Part shown: piece after piece, positions 24,873-33,523 of the stretch | Layout: the number at the start of each line of letters is the position of its first letter | How positions within the stretch are numbered: the first letter of the stretch is position 1 | Assembly: GCF_001187535.1 (NCBI RefSeq) | Contig: NZ_LFIO01001267.1 | Span: 1-64,000, forward strand | DNA length: 64,000 nucleotides | Direction of reading: 5' to 3' | Source: Rhizobium ecuadorense | GTDB lineage: Bacteria > Pseudomonadota > Alphaproteobacteria > Rhizobiales > Rhizobiaceae | Notes under the pieces: model-generated | Told to the model about the DNA's origin: nothing | Database searches by the model: none | The model's input: the letters and a program-made list of their open reading frames with translations, nothing else | Position numbers and translations under genes: made by a program

Positions 24873-25960
24873 TCGAATCCGCGCGCCGCAACGAGAGCGA
24901 GGAAATGCAGTTTGCCGCTTCGGGCCAGCCGGATGAAAACCCGGCGCGATCCGATGCTGATAAAGGGGCCTTCGCTGAAAAGCACTGGTTGAAGATCCTT
25001 GCCGTATATCGCCAGCCACGGACCGGACGCAGCGCTTTCGAGCTTGCCGTCACGGTCGTCCCGTTCGCGCTGTTCTGGGCTGCCGCATGGGCCGCGGTTC
25101 ATTACAGCTTCTGGCCCGGCCTGATCCTCGTCATTCCCGCCGCCGCTTTCCTGCTGCGGCTGTTCATGATCCAGCATGATTGCGGCCACGGCTCGTTTTT
25201 CGCGCGTCGCCGCCTCGACGACTGGGTTGGGCGCATAATCGGCATCCTGACGCTGACGCCTTACGACTATTGGCGCCGGGCGCATGCGGAACACCACGCC
25301 TCGGCCGGAAACCTGGACGAACGCGGCGTTGGCGACATCGAGACGCTGACGATCGCCGAATATAATGCGCTGTCGCGCTGGGGCCGGCTCGGCTACCGGC
25401 TCTACCGGCACCCGGCCGTGATGTTCGGGATCGGGCCGGCTTGGCTGTTCATCTTCAAGCAGCGCCTGCCTTTCGGCATGATGCGCTCCGGCGCCCTGCC
25501 CTGGGTCTCCACAATGGCGACCAATCTTGCCATCGCGCTCGCCGCCGCTCTGCTGATCTGGGCGGTCGGGATCATCCCCTTCCTGCTGGTGCACCTGCCG
25601 ATCGTGCTGCTTGCGGGTGCCGCCGGCGTCTGGCTGTTCTACGTCCAGCACCAGTTCGAGGAAACGCATTGGTCGAAGAAGCCGGAATGGCAGTTCCAGC
25701 ATGCGGCCCTCCACGGCGCCTCGCATTACGACCTGCCGCCGGTGTTGCGCTGGATCACCGGCAATATCGGCATCCACCACGTGCACCATCTGTCGAGCCG
25801 GGTGCCCTATTACCGGCTGCCGGAGGTGCTACGGGACCATCCTGAACTCGCCGACCTCGGCCGCATCACGCTGATGGACAGCCTGCGCTGCGTCAAACTG
25901 GTGCTGTGGGACGAGCAGACAAAACGGCTGGTGTCGTTTCGTGAAGCGGCGGCCCGGTAA
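24869..25960 (+). CDS. Membrane fatty acid desaturase (DesA-like)
   Basis: About 363 residues. Three His boxes of the di-iron desaturases are intact: HDCGH (103-107), HAEHH (139-143) and HHVHH (303-307), with an extra His-rich patch QHQFEETHW before the third. Four to six hydrophobic segments surround them. The enzyme inserts a cis double bond (delta-9/12 type) into membrane acyl chains using O2 and an electron donor, altering membrane fluidity. The GTG at 24869 overlaps a short upstream frame; the ATG at 24905 with GAGG just before it is an alternative start that loses 12 poorly structured residues. The substrate lipid is not predictable. Confidence 0.88.
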   Translation: MIESARRNESEEMQFAASGQPDENPARSDADKGAFAEKHWLKILAVYRQPRTGRSAFELAVTVVPFALFWAAAWAAVHYSFWPGLILVIPAAAFLLRLFMIQHDCGHGSFFARRRLDDWVGRIIGILTLTPYDYWRRAHAEHHASAGNLDERGVGDIETLTIAEYNALSRWGRLGYRLYRHPAVMFGIGPAWLFIFKQRLPFGMMRSGALPWVSTMATNLAIALAAALLIWAVGIIPFLLVHLPIVLLAGAAGVWLFYVQHQFEETHWSKKPEWQFQHAALHGASHYDLPPVLRWITGNIGIHHVHHLSSRVPYYRLPEVLRDHPELADLGRITLMDSLRCVKLVLWDEQTKRLVSFREAAAR

Positions 25961-25969
25961 CAGGCAGCC

Positions 25970-26884
25970 TCAGCGGTAGCCCGTGACATCCGCCGGTTTG
26001 CCGGACTCCTGCACCTCCACCATGTAGCGCCAGCAATCCGGCCGCGAGCCGTCGATGTCGTCGAAGCCATAGAGCCTGGCCAGTCCGCCGCTCGACAGCG
26101 ACTGACCGTTCCAGCGGGCGCGGTCTGGGTCTGCGGCAATCGCCGCTACGGCGCGGCCGACGAAGCGCGGCGTTTCGGAAATGGCGAAATGCGGCTGCAC
26201 CTTGGTCGCCTCGCGCCAGTTCTCCTCACGCACGCCATAGGCATCCAGCATCATTTCGGAGCGCAGCCAGCCGGGCGTGATCGAAACGGCGGTGGCACCG
26301 TGTTTTGCCAGATCCTGCGCATGCGCCCAGGCCATGCGGGTAACCCCCGTCTTGACGAGGTCGTAGAAGGGCGACAGCCGGTAGTGCGTGGCATTGTAGT
26401 CGGCCGTGCCGTCGGTCACCTCGACCAGCAGCCCGCCCCGCCGCTCGATCATCAGCGGCAGCGCGTAATGGGCGGTGATCAGATGCGTGTCGATACCGAG
26501 CCGCAGCATGCGCAGGCCTTTGTCCAGCGAATGCTCCCAGACAGCCTTGTCCCATTCGAACAGTTTTTCACCGCCCCAGATGTCGTTGACGAGAATATCG
26601 AGCCGGCCGGCCTCCGCCCGGATACGGGCAACCAGCGCCTCGACCTCAGCCTCGACGAGATGGTCTACCCGCACGGCGATCCCCTTGCCGCCCGCCGCCG
26701 TTACCAGCTCGGCCGTCTCTTCGATCGTCTCCGGCCTGGCATATTCGGATTGACGCGCGCGCGTCGTGCGCCCCGTCACATAGACGGTAGCGCCGGCAGC
26801 GCCGAGCTCCACCGCAATGCCGCGGCCGGCGCCGCGCGTGGCACCCGCCACCAAAGCCACATTCTCCCGCAAGTCCGCTGTCAT
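25970..26884 (-). CDS. Short-chain dehydrogenase/reductase
   Basis: 304 residues, longer than the classic 250. N-terminal NAD(P) motif GATRGAGRGIAVELG (about 13-27), NDIWGG in place of the usual NNAG, and the catalytic pair in PFYDLVKTG (YxxxK), preceded by the Ser/Thr region VTDGTAD. The C-terminus is extended (LYGFDDIDGSRPDCWRYM). The ATG at 26884 has GGAGGATAG upstream; a start at 26899 lacks this. Divergent from a TetR regulator with a palindromic operator in the 88-base gap, so substrate-induced expression is likely. Substrate unknown. Confidence 0.88.
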   Translation of the reverse strand: MTADLRENVALVAGATRGAGRGIAVELGAAGATVYVTGRTTRARQSEYARPETIEETAELVTAAGGKGIAVRVDHLVEAEVEALVARIRAEAGRLDILVNDIWGGEKLFEWDKAVWEHSLDKGLRMLRLGIDTHLITAHYALPLMIERRGGLLVEVTDGTADYNATHYRLSPFYDLVKTGVTRMAWAHAQDLAKHGATAVSITPGWLRSEMMLDAYGVREENWREATKVQPHFAISETPRFVGRAVAAIAADPDRARWNGQSLSSGGLARLYGFDDIDGSRPDCWRYMVEVQESGKPADVTGYR

Positions 26885-26928
26885 GTCTCTATCCTCCACA
26901 CCGAAATTGGAAAAAGTCCTTGTATATA

Positions 26929-26942
26929 AACGAACGTTCGTT
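26929..26942. promoter_or_regulatory. TetR operator between the SDR and tetR genes
   Basis: A perfect palindrome AACGAACGTTCGTT, extended imperfectly by TATAAA/CATAAA flanks. It sits in the shared promoter region, 45 bases before the SDR start and 31 before the TetR start. The ACGAACGTTCGT core is a classic TetR/AcrR-type site. Confidence 0.8.
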
Positions 26943-26972
26943 CATAAATAAGGCAAATGCAAGAGGAATTAC

Positions 26973-27542
26973 ATGCCGCGCCGCCGCACGCTTTCCGATG
27001 AACAGCTTCTCGCCATGGTGCTGGCGCTAATCCATGCCGAAGGGCCGGATGCGGCGACCTTTGCGGCGGTGGCCAAAGCCAGCGGCCTTTCCGGCTCGAC
27101 GCTGGTGCAGCGTTTTACGACAAAGGCGGCAATGCTGCGAGCAGCCCTGCTTTATGCCTGGGACAGGCTGGATTCGGAAACGGCAAGGCTTGCCGGCAGC
27201 GTTGAAAAAACGCCGGACGGCGCCGTCGCGCTGCTCGTCGGCCTGTCGCAGGATTACGGCGAGAATGCCGCCGCCTATGGCGAGGGATTGCTGGTGCTTC
27301 GCGAAGATTTTCGCGATCCGGTGCTGCGCGCCCGGGGGGCCGCCTGGGGCAAGGCGCTGACGGCGGCGATCGCACACTGTTTCGGATCGGCGAGCGCGCC
27401 TGAGACGATCGCCCGGCTGATGCTGTCGCAATGGCAGGGCTCGCTCACCTGGTGGGGTTTTGGCGCAGAAGGCCGAGTGGATGAATATGTGGAGACGGAG
27501 CTGCGGCGGTTCCTCGCCGCGATCCCCGTCCATTCGGCTTAA
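26973..27542 (+). CDS. TetR-family transcriptional regulator
   Basis: 189 residues. Helix-turn-helix at about 10-50 (LLAMVLALIHAEGPDAATFAAVAKASGLSGSTLVQRFTTKAAML), with a C-terminal ligand domain rich in Ala/Leu. It probably represses the divergent SDR gene and itself through the palindrome at 26929. The stop codon overlaps that of the convergent ExoD-family gene (27539-27542, TTAA), so the two genes share their final bases. Confidence 0.9.
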   Translation: MPRRRTLSDEQLLAMVLALIHAEGPDAATFAAVAKASGLSGSTLVQRFTTKAAMLRAALLYAWDRLDSETARLAGSVEKTPDGAVALLVGLSQDYGENAAAYGEGLLVLREDFRDPVLRARGAAWGKALTAAIAHCFGSASAPETIARLMLSQWQGSLTWWGFGAEGRVDEYVETELRRFLAAIPVHSA

Positions 27543-28198
27543 GAGGCCGTGAAGATCATCGCCTTGATAAAATAGAGCAAGGCGGCGGTCGCGACGATCG
27601 TCGCCGATGTGAGCAGCAGTCCGATCAAGGTGACGAGACCATCCCGCTCCATCAGGGCGACGGCGAGCACGACCAGCGACAACACCGGCAGAATATTGCC
27701 GAAGGGGATCGGCAGCGCGATCACCACGGCAAGCAGGAAGACAGGAATCCCAAGAAGTGCCTGCGCTGTCGGACCAGTGAGGGCCCGCAGCCGGCCGGCG
27801 CGCACGAGCTTTTCCACCCGGGCGATCATCGGGACGGCGTGCCCCACGATAAGATCAAACGCCGCGGGCGAAACCCGGCGATCGCTGACGATGGCGGGCA
27901 ACCAGACCTTCCGGCCACCGGCGACGATCTGGAGAGCGACCAGCGCGAGCGCGATGCCGAAAACCATTCCGAACGGCCCGGGAATTGGGGTCAGCGCCGG
28001 GATTGCCAGAAACAGGATGGTGAAGGCGATGCTGGTCTGGCCCATCGCCTCCAGAGCCTCGCCGATGGAGAGGCCGCCCTTCACCCGGGCGATTTCCAGC
28101 ATCTCCCGAAGCCGCGCAGTGGCGACACCGCGCGGCAGTTGTCCATTTCCGTCTTGATCGGTCACACGGTCTATTTTTAGCTGGTTGCCGTCACGCAC
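27539..28198 (-). CDS. ExoD-family membrane protein
   Basis: 219 residues with a soluble N-terminal region (LREMLEIARVKGGLSIGEALEAMGQTSIAFTILFLAIPALTPIPGPFGMVFG, about 30-81) characteristic of ExoD, then three or four transmembrane helices. In S. meliloti exoD mutants make altered exopolysaccharide, are alkali-sensitive and invade nodules poorly; the molecular activity is unknown. The GTG at 28198 with GGCGAGGG upstream overlaps the end of the 100-residue gene by 8 bases, so it is probably translationally coupled to it. Confidence 0.85.
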   Translation of the reverse strand: MRDGNQLKIDRVTDQDGNGQLPRGVATARLREMLEIARVKGGLSIGEALEAMGQTSIAFTILFLAIPALTPIPGPFGMVFGIALALVALQIVAGGRKVWLPAIVSDRRVSPAAFDLIVGHAVPMIARVEKLVRAGRLRALTGPTAQALLGIPVFLLAVVIALPIPFGNILPVLSLVVLAVALMERDGLVTLIGLLLTSATIVATAALLYFIKAMIFTAS

Positions 28199-28493
28199 CC
28201 TCGCCGTCCCCCTTCAGGGCACTGGCGAGGGCTGCGCATTTGGGGTCGCTGCCGTCGAGAAGTTCTGCCGGCGCGGTATGGCCGATCGCTATGCTGACGA
28301 CTGTGGCCGCCGCCCAGCCGTAGTCGCCGGTGGCGCGCTCGATGAGCTTTGGTCCCTGGGATGTCAGGCAGGCCTGGGACTGGCGGACGATCTCCACGGG
28401 AAGCCTGGCGCGCTCAGCCTGTTGCTGTATCTCAGCCTGCAGAGGGCCGACGACGAGGAGGGCAAAAATCCAGCCGATGAAATCCGAAATCAT
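28191..28493 (-). CDS. Hypothetical exported protein, 100 residues
   Basis: 100 residues with an N-terminal hydrophobic signal/anchor (MISDFIGWIFALLVVGPLQA) and a mature part containing two Cys (ACLTSQG and DPKCAAL) that could pair in the periplasm. AAGGAAGG lies 6 bases upstream of the ATG. The stop overlaps the ExoD-family start by 8 bases, so these two genes form an operon. I do not recognise the family; envelope location is inferred from the signal. Confidence 0.7.
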   Translation of the reverse strand: MISDFIGWIFALLVVGPLQAEIQQQAERARLPVEIVRQSQACLTSQGPKLIERATGDYGWAAATVVSIAIGHTAPAELLDGSDPKCAALASALKGDGEGA

Positions 28494-28536
28494 TTCTGTT
28501 TCCTTCCTTTGTTAACGTATTCCTCGCAGAGCCCGC

Positions 28537-29520
28537 TCAGGCGGGCTGCTGCGGATCCCGCGTCTTGAGGAGGCTCCAGACCACGCCGGCGGCGATGATC
28601 GCGAAGGTGATGCTCAGCGAGAGCGCGGCCGGGAATTTTTCCAGGCCCAGCAGATCGGCGAGGAAGATCTTCGAGCCGATGAAGATCAGCACGATGGCAA
28701 GCGCGGGCTTCAGATAGCGGAAGCGATGGATCATTGCCGCCAGCGCGAAATAGAGGGCGCGAAGGCCGAGGATCGCGAAGATGTTCGAGGTGTAGACGAG
28801 GAACGGATCGGTGGTGATCGCGAAGATCGCGGGAACCGAATCCACGGCGAAGATGACGTCGGCCACTTCGACCATCACGAGCGCCATGAAGAGCGGCGTG
28901 ATGAACCATGTCATCGCTCCCGTTTTGGGGTTTGCCTTTCTGACGAAGAACCGTTCGCCGTGATGTTCCTCGGTGACGTTGAAACGGCTGCGCATGAAGC
29001 GGACGAGGACGTTCTTCGAGACATCGGGCTCGGCCTCCTTGACGAACAGCATCTTGATGCCGGTGACGATCAGGAACGCGGCGAAGATATAGAGAAGCCA
29101 GGCGAATTCGGCGACCAGCGTGGCGCCGACGCCGATCATGATGGCGCGCAGTAGGATGACGCCGAGAATGCCCCAGAAGAGCACCCGGTGCTGGTAGATG
29201 CGCGGCACGGCAAAGAAGGAGAAGATCAGGGCGATGACGAAGACATTGTCGAGGGCCAGCGTCTTTTCGACGACGAAGCCCGTCAGATAGGCAAGGCCGG
29301 CCTCGGAGCCGAGATACCACCATACCCAACCACCGAAGGCGAGACCGAGCGCGATATAGAGGGCGGACAGTCTGACGCTTTCGGCGACGCCGATTTCCTT
29401 GTTCTGTTTATGAAGAATACCGAGGTCGAACGACAGAATGGCGATGACGAGGGCGAAAAAGCTCGACCACATCCAGAGCGGCGTTCCCAGCCACTCGACG
29501 AACAAAAAAGACAGATTCAA
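28537..29520 (-). CDS. TerC-family integral membrane protein
   Basis: 327 residues from the TTG at 29520 (MNLSFLFVEWLGTPLWMW), with AGGGGA 7-10 bases upstream. About 8-9 transmembrane helices with the conserved acidic motifs FVVEKTLALDNVFVIALIF (about 78-96) and VEVADVIFAVDSVPAIFA (about 200-217). TerC/Alx proteins have been linked to manganese export and metal tolerance, and to tellurite resistance in ter operons; no ter genes are nearby. Upstream codons in the frame back to 29634 lie in a structured RNA, so the later TTG start is preferred. Confidence 0.88.
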   Translation of the reverse strand: MNLSFLFVEWLGTPLWMWSSFFALVIAILSFDLGILHKQNKEIGVAESVRLSALYIALGLAFGGWVWWYLGSEAGLAYLTGFVVEKTLALDNVFVIALIFSFFAVPRIYQHRVLFWGILGVILLRAIMIGVGATLVAEFAWLLYIFAAFLIVTGIKMLFVKEAEPDVSKNVLVRFMRSRFNVTEEHHGERFFVRKANPKTGAMTWFITPLFMALVMVEVADVIFAVDSVPAIFAITTDPFLVYTSNIFAILGLRALYFALAAMIHRFRYLKPALAIVLIFIGSKIFLADLLGLEKFPAALSLSITFAIIAAGVVWSLLKTRDPQQPA

Positions 29521-29533
29521 GGGTAGTCCCCTG

Positions 29534-29580
29534 TCGGCACTGGTTGTCGGAGAAGAGGTCCGACATCGCAAGAGTGCCGA
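29534..29580 (-). ncRNA. Nested stem-loop RNA in the terC leader (candidate cis-regulatory element)
   Basis: On the minus strand, outer arms TCGGCACT/AGTGCCGA (29580-29573 and 29541-29534) enclose inner arms TGTCGGA/TCCGACA (29565-29559 and 29551-29545). The structure ends 13 bases before the terC start codon and could hide or expose its ribosome binding site. Many terC/alx genes are controlled by the Mn-sensing yybP-ykoY riboswitch, but the GGGGAGUAG hallmark is not where that motif needs it, so this is either a divergent version or something else. Confidence 0.45.
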
Positions 29581-29747
29581 AGCTCTCGCCAGAGGGGCCC
29601 GGACCAGCGGGTTGCACCGCAAGTGGGGTCTCACTTTTCAACAATCAAGCAGCGGCCGGTGCCAATTTTATATTTTTGCGCCGGAGAAAAGGCGGCCGTG
29701 CAAATGCGTCATTCGCCCCGCAGGAGAAAGCCGCGGCGCCGGCCGCT

Positions 29748-30224
29748 TCAGGCTTCTTCCTCGTCCTTCTCTTCGCCGACGGTCAGCGGCCAGTCGACGA
29801 CGTAATCCTCGAGATCGTCGATATCGATCTCGTTTTCGTTGATCGTGCGGCCGCGCGCGGAAATGCCGGCGGCATGAACGGTTTCCGGATCACCGGAGAT
29901 CAGCGGATGCCACCAGTAGAGGTCGTGGCCTTCATTGACCAGCCGATAGCCGCAGGTGGGCGGCAGCCAGGCGATATCGGGGACGTTCTCCTTGGTCAGC
30001 TGCACGCAATCCGGCACGAAATCCCAGCGGTTCTCGTAGCTGGAGCAGCGACAGCTTTCGCCGTCGAGCAGCTTGCAGCGGACCGAGGTGAAATAGATAT
30101 CGCCGCTATCCCATTCCTCGATCTTGTTGAGACAACAGAGGCCGCAGCCGTCACAGAGGCTTTCCCACTCGGCGACAGTCATTTCGGCAAGCGTCTTGCG
30201 CTTCCAGAAGGGCAGATCGTTCAT
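29748..30224 (-). CDS. YcgN/YkgJ-type cysteine-cluster protein (UPF0260)
   Basis: 158 residues with the Cys cluster characteristic of UPF0260: [16 protein letters not shown] (about 23-38), [19 protein letters not shown] (about 49-67), then CVQL and PPTCGYRLV. The pattern suggests a bound Fe-S or zinc centre. The family is widespread in proteobacteria with no established reaction. The C-terminal tail is strongly acidic (GEEKDEEEA). The 227 bases before terC hold only that gene's leader; no other gene is nearby on this strand. Confidence 0.88.
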   Translation of the reverse strand: MNDLPFWKRKTLAEMTVAEWESLCDGCGLCCLNKIEEWDSGDIYFTSVRCKLLDGESCRCSSYENRWDFVPDCVQLTKENVPDIAWLPPTCGYRLVNEGHDLYWWHPLISGDPETVHAAGISARGRTINENEIDIDDLEDYVVDWPLTVGEEKDEEEA

Positions 30225-30441
30225 CGTTCGTTTCTTGCAACAGCGGCCCGCAAATTCGCGTGACCCTCATGCATCTCTCTTGTTATCAGCCGCAAAATCA
30301 ATCAATTCTTCAGTATGCTCCTGGTACCGGAGAACTGTCTCCCGGTATCGGCGAGCTTTGCGGCCATATGCGGGCCTCGCGCTCTCGTCGCCTTCCGGCG
30401 GCAGGATATGACCGAAGTGCGATCAAGCGGGAATACAGGAC

Positions 30442-32628
30442 GTGCAGGACCCGGACAACCCAGAAAGCGGCTCGGAAAACGAGCCGGGAAAAGCGGCGAA
30501 CGGCACGGCGGGCAAACGTCCGGCGAAGAGTCGCCACATCCTGCTGCGCATCGATTCATGGATCGATTCGACCGTCTGGAACGCCGGCTTCCGCGCCGCC
30601 GAGATCTGGGAAGATATCACCATCTTCTTCCGCCGCTTCCGCGTGCGCGGCTGGAAGCGCATGGTCTTCGAACTGGCCGGCGAAGGGCTGACACTCGGGG
30701 CAGCCGGCTCGGTGCTGATGCTGCTGCTTGCCCAGCCCGCCTTCGAGGCGACCAAGGAGGACTGGCGCAACCGCGGCGATTTCGCCGTCACCTTTACCGA
30801 CCGCTACGGCAACATCATCGGCCATCGCGGCGTCATTCACCAGAATTCCGTGCCGATCGACGAGCTGCCGGATTCCCTGATCAAGTCGGTGCTGGCCACC
30901 GAAGACCGGCGCTTCTTCGACCATTTCGGCATCGACGTGATCGGCCTCTTCCGCGCCATGGTCACCAACGCCCAGGCCGGCGAAGTCGTGCAGGGCGGCT
31001 CGACGCTGACCCAGCAGCTCGCCAAGAACCTGTTCCTGTCCAACGAGCGCTCGATCGACCGCAAGGTCACCGAAGCCTTCCTCGCCCTATGGCTCGAGTC
31101 GAACCTTTCCAAGAAGGAAATCCTCTCCACCTATCTCGACCGCGCCTATATGGGCGGCGGCACGTTTGGCGCGGCCGCGGCGGCGCAGTTCTATTTCGGC
31201 AAGAACATCACCGATGTGAACCTGGCAGAATCCGCCATGCTCGCCGGCCTGTTCAAGGCGCCGGCAAAATATGCGCCGCACGTCAACCTGCCGGCGGCGC
31301 GTGCGCGCGCCAACGAGGTGCTGACCAATCTCGTGCAGAGCGGGCTGATGACCGAGGGACAGGTGATCGCCGCCCGGCGCAATCCGGCCACCGTCGTCGA
31401 CCGCAACGAGGTGGAATCGCCCGACTTCTTCCTCGATTGGGCCTTCGACGAGGTGCAGCGGCTTTCGCCGCGCTTCCACCAGCATTCGCTGATCGTGCGC
31501 ACGACGATCGACATGGGCATCCAGCAGGCGGCCGAGGAATCGGTCGAAACGTCGCTGCGCGAATATGGCGAGGCCTATCACGCCAAGCAGGGCGCCATGG
31601 TGATGATCGAGAACGGCGGCGCGGTACGCGCCATGGTCGGCGGCCGCGATTACGGCGAGAGCCAGTTCAACCGCGCCACCAGGGCACTACGCCAGCCGGG
31701 CTCCTCCTTCAAGGTCTATACCTATTCGGTGGCCATGGAGAGCGGGATGACGCCGCAGACGACGATCGTCGACGCGCCGATCTCCTGGGGCAACTGGAGC
31801 CCGCACAATTATGCGAACCACTATGCCGGCCGCATAACCCTCGAGACAGCGATCGCCCAGTCGATCAACACGGTGCCGGTGCGGCTGGCCAAGGAGAAGC
31901 TCGGCATCCAGCCGATCCGGGCCATGGCCAAGAACCTCGGCGTCGAAACGCCGATCCGCGACGACGTCACCATCCCGATCGGCACATCCGAGGTGACGGT
32001 GCTCGACCAGGCGACAGCCTATGCCACCTTCCCGGCCGGCGGCTACCAGTCGCGCCGCCACGGCATCACCCAGGTTCTCGATTATGACGGCGACGTGCTC
32101 TACGATTTCGACCGCGACGAGCCGGCGCCCAAACGTGTGCTGTCGGAGCAGGCCGACGCCTATATGAACCAGATGCTGTCGCGGGTTCCCTATGTCGGCA
32201 CGGCGCGCAAGGCAGCACTCGACAACGGTATCGTCACGGCCGGCAAAACCGGTACGACCCAGGCCTATCGCGATGCCTGGTTCGTCGGTTTCACCGGCAA
32301 TTACACCTGCGCCGTCTGGTTCGGCAATGACGACTATACCTCGACCAACAACATGACCGGCGGCTCGCTGCCGGCAATGACCTTCAAGCGCGCCATGGAC
32401 TATGCCCATCAGGGTGTGACGCTGCGCGCCATTCCCGGCATCGAAAATCCCCTGCCCTCGGAAAAGGATCTCGCCAAGACCGTCGCCGCCATGCCGCAGG
32501 ACGGATTGCCGCAGCTCATCCGGCCGCGCATGCTCTCGGTTCAATCGACCGACATCATCAAGAAGCTCGGCGAAAAACTGAAAAATGCCGCCCCGCTCGC
32601 GCCGGCGAAGGTGGCGAGCGCGGAGTAG
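30442..32628 (+). CDS. Class A penicillin-binding protein (bifunctional transglycosylase/transpeptidase)
   Basis: 728 residues from the GTG at 30442; the true start is uncertain because no clear Shine-Dalgarno sequence is seen. A polar cytosolic N-terminus (about 70 residues), one membrane anchor (about 74-98), then a GT51 transglycosylase domain with EDRRFFDHFG (Glu154 catalytic) and GGSTLTQQLAKN (186-197). Transpeptidase motifs follow: SxxK at Ser421-Lys424, SIN at 474-476 and KTG at 602-604. The enzyme polymerises and cross-links peptidoglycan at the inner membrane; it resembles PBP1A/1B. It stands alone, followed by a RIME repeat. Confidence 0.95.
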   Translation: MQDPDNPESGSENEPGKAANGTAGKRPAKSRHILLRIDSWIDSTVWNAGFRAAEIWEDITIFFRRFRVRGWKRMVFELAGEGLTLGAAGSVLMLLLAQPAFEATKEDWRNRGDFAVTFTDRYGNIIGHRGVIHQNSVPIDELPDSLIKSVLATEDRRFFDHFGIDVIGLFRAMVTNAQAGEVVQGGSTLTQQLAKNLFLSNERSIDRKVTEAFLALWLESNLSKKEILSTYLDRAYMGGGTFGAAAAAQFYFGKNITDVNLAESAMLAGLFKAPAKYAPHVNLPAARARANEVLTNLVQSGLMTEGQVIAARRNPATVVDRNEVESPDFFLDWAFDEVQRLSPRFHQHSLIVRTTIDMGIQQAAEESVETSLREYGEAYHAKQGAMVMIENGGAVRAMVGGRDYGESQFNRATRALRQPGSSFKVYTYSVAMESGMTPQTTIVDAPISWGNWSPHNYANHYAGRITLETAIAQSINTVPVRLAKEKLGIQPIRAMAKNLGVETPIRDDVTIPIGTSEVTVLDQATAYATFPAGGYQSRRHGITQVLDYDGDVLYDFDRDEPAPKRVLSEQADAYMNQMLSRVPYVGTARKAALDNGIVTAGKTGTTQAYRDAWFVGFTGNYTCAVWFGNDDYTSTNNMTGGSLPAMTFKRAMDYAHQGVTLRAIPGIENPLPSEKDLAKTVAAMPQDGLPQLIRPRMLSVQSTDIIKKLGEKLKNAAPLAPAKVASAE

Positions 32629-32679
32629 ATGCTGCGTGGATGGCGTCGAATGATGCCCAGGAGATCGGCGAGAGAGTGG

Positions 32680-32825
32680 CCCCTCATCCGACCCTACGGG
32701 CCACCTTCTCCCGCTCGCGGGGCGAAGGGACCACGCTAGCGCCCTCTCTGTTCCCACCAATGTCTCGCAGGGCATGTCCCCTCGCCCCGTTTACGGGGGT
32801 CCGTAGGACGGGTTAGGGTGAGGGG
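32680..32825. repeat. RIME-type palindromic repeat downstream of the PBP gene
   Basis: Inverted halves begin CCCCTCATCCGACC and end GGTTAGGGTGAGGGG, with the inner ACCTTCTCCCGC...GCGGGGCGAAGGG stem. Closely related to 50660-50796. The 307 bases between the PBP and DUF1214 genes are mostly this element; the rest carries the promoter region of the next gene. Confidence 0.85.
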
Positions 32826-32935
32826 CAGCTTTCGACGTTAACCGGACAGATCAACGTCCCATGTCGTCGCATGGCATTCCACCCTGCCAGAATCAGTGGT
32901 AACCCTTCATCTGATATGGTTTCCAAGGTCTTGAC

Positions 32936-33523
32936 GTGTTTCGATTCCCCCTCTTCATCCTGGTCACGCTGATCGTCGCCTTCGGCGGTGGGATCATGAT
33001 TTCGCTGTACGCGCTGGATGCGACACAGGGTTTCGGGGCGATCAAGCTCGGTGCCTGGGAGGCCTTCCCGGCGCTGCAGACGGTCGATGCCGATCCTTAC
33101 GCCAAGTCGCACAGGGCGCGCGCCGGCAAGCTGCTTTACGGCAGCGCCGAAGGGCTGACCTTCACGGCAAGCGTCGATGACGACGGCGCGCGGCTGAATG
33201 CCGGCTGCCGCTACCGCATTAGCGGACAAACGCCACCTGCCCGGCTCTGGACGCTGTTTACCGCCGACAATGGCGGCAGTCCGGCGGCGGTCAAGACCGG
33301 GCATCCCGCAGCGCTCAATTCCTGGACGGTACTGCGCCAACCCGACAGCAGCTTCTCGATCGAAATCTCGGCCGCGGCGCAGCCGGGCAACTGGCTGGCC
33401 TTACCGGAGGCCGGCACCTTCAGACTGGTGCTGACGCTGTTCGACACGCCGACCGCCGGCAGCTCCGGCGTGATCGACCTCGCCATGCCGAAGCTCGCCA
33501 AGACCGGATGCGGCAATGCTTAG
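32936..33523 (+). CDS. DUF1214-domain membrane protein
   Basis: 195 residues: an N-terminal transmembrane helix (about 5-27) and a DUF1214 domain containing YRISGQTPPARLWTLFTADNGG (about 93-114), WTVLRQPDSSFSIEISAAAQPGNWLALP and a C-terminal FRLVLTLFDTP strand. The GTG at 32936 is the first in-frame start before the membrane helix. The next gene encodes DUF1254, the domain usually fused to DUF1214; here the two are separate genes overlapping by 8 bases with the order reversed. Function unknown; probably periplasmic face of the inner membrane. Confidence 0.85.
   Translation: MFRFPLFILVTLIVAFGGGIMISLYALDATQGFGAIKLGAWEAFPALQTVDADPYAKSHRARAGKLLYGSAEGLTFTASVDDDGARLNAGCRYRISGQTPPARLWTLFTADNGGSPAAVKTGHPAALNSWTVLRQPDSSFSIEISAAAQPGNWLALPEAGTFRLVLTLFDTPTAGSSGVIDLAMPKLAKTGCGNA

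Noticed and set aside
29408-29644. 78-codon frame overlapping the terC leader
   Set aside because: Its translation overlaps terC in another frame and has no family; the region is better explained as a structured leader.
29661-29747. yybP-ykoY riboswitch upstream of terC
   Set aside because: I looked for the GGGGAGUAG and the paired AAGACC element in the required order on the minus strand and did not find them; the nested hairpin is reported only as an unknown RNA element.
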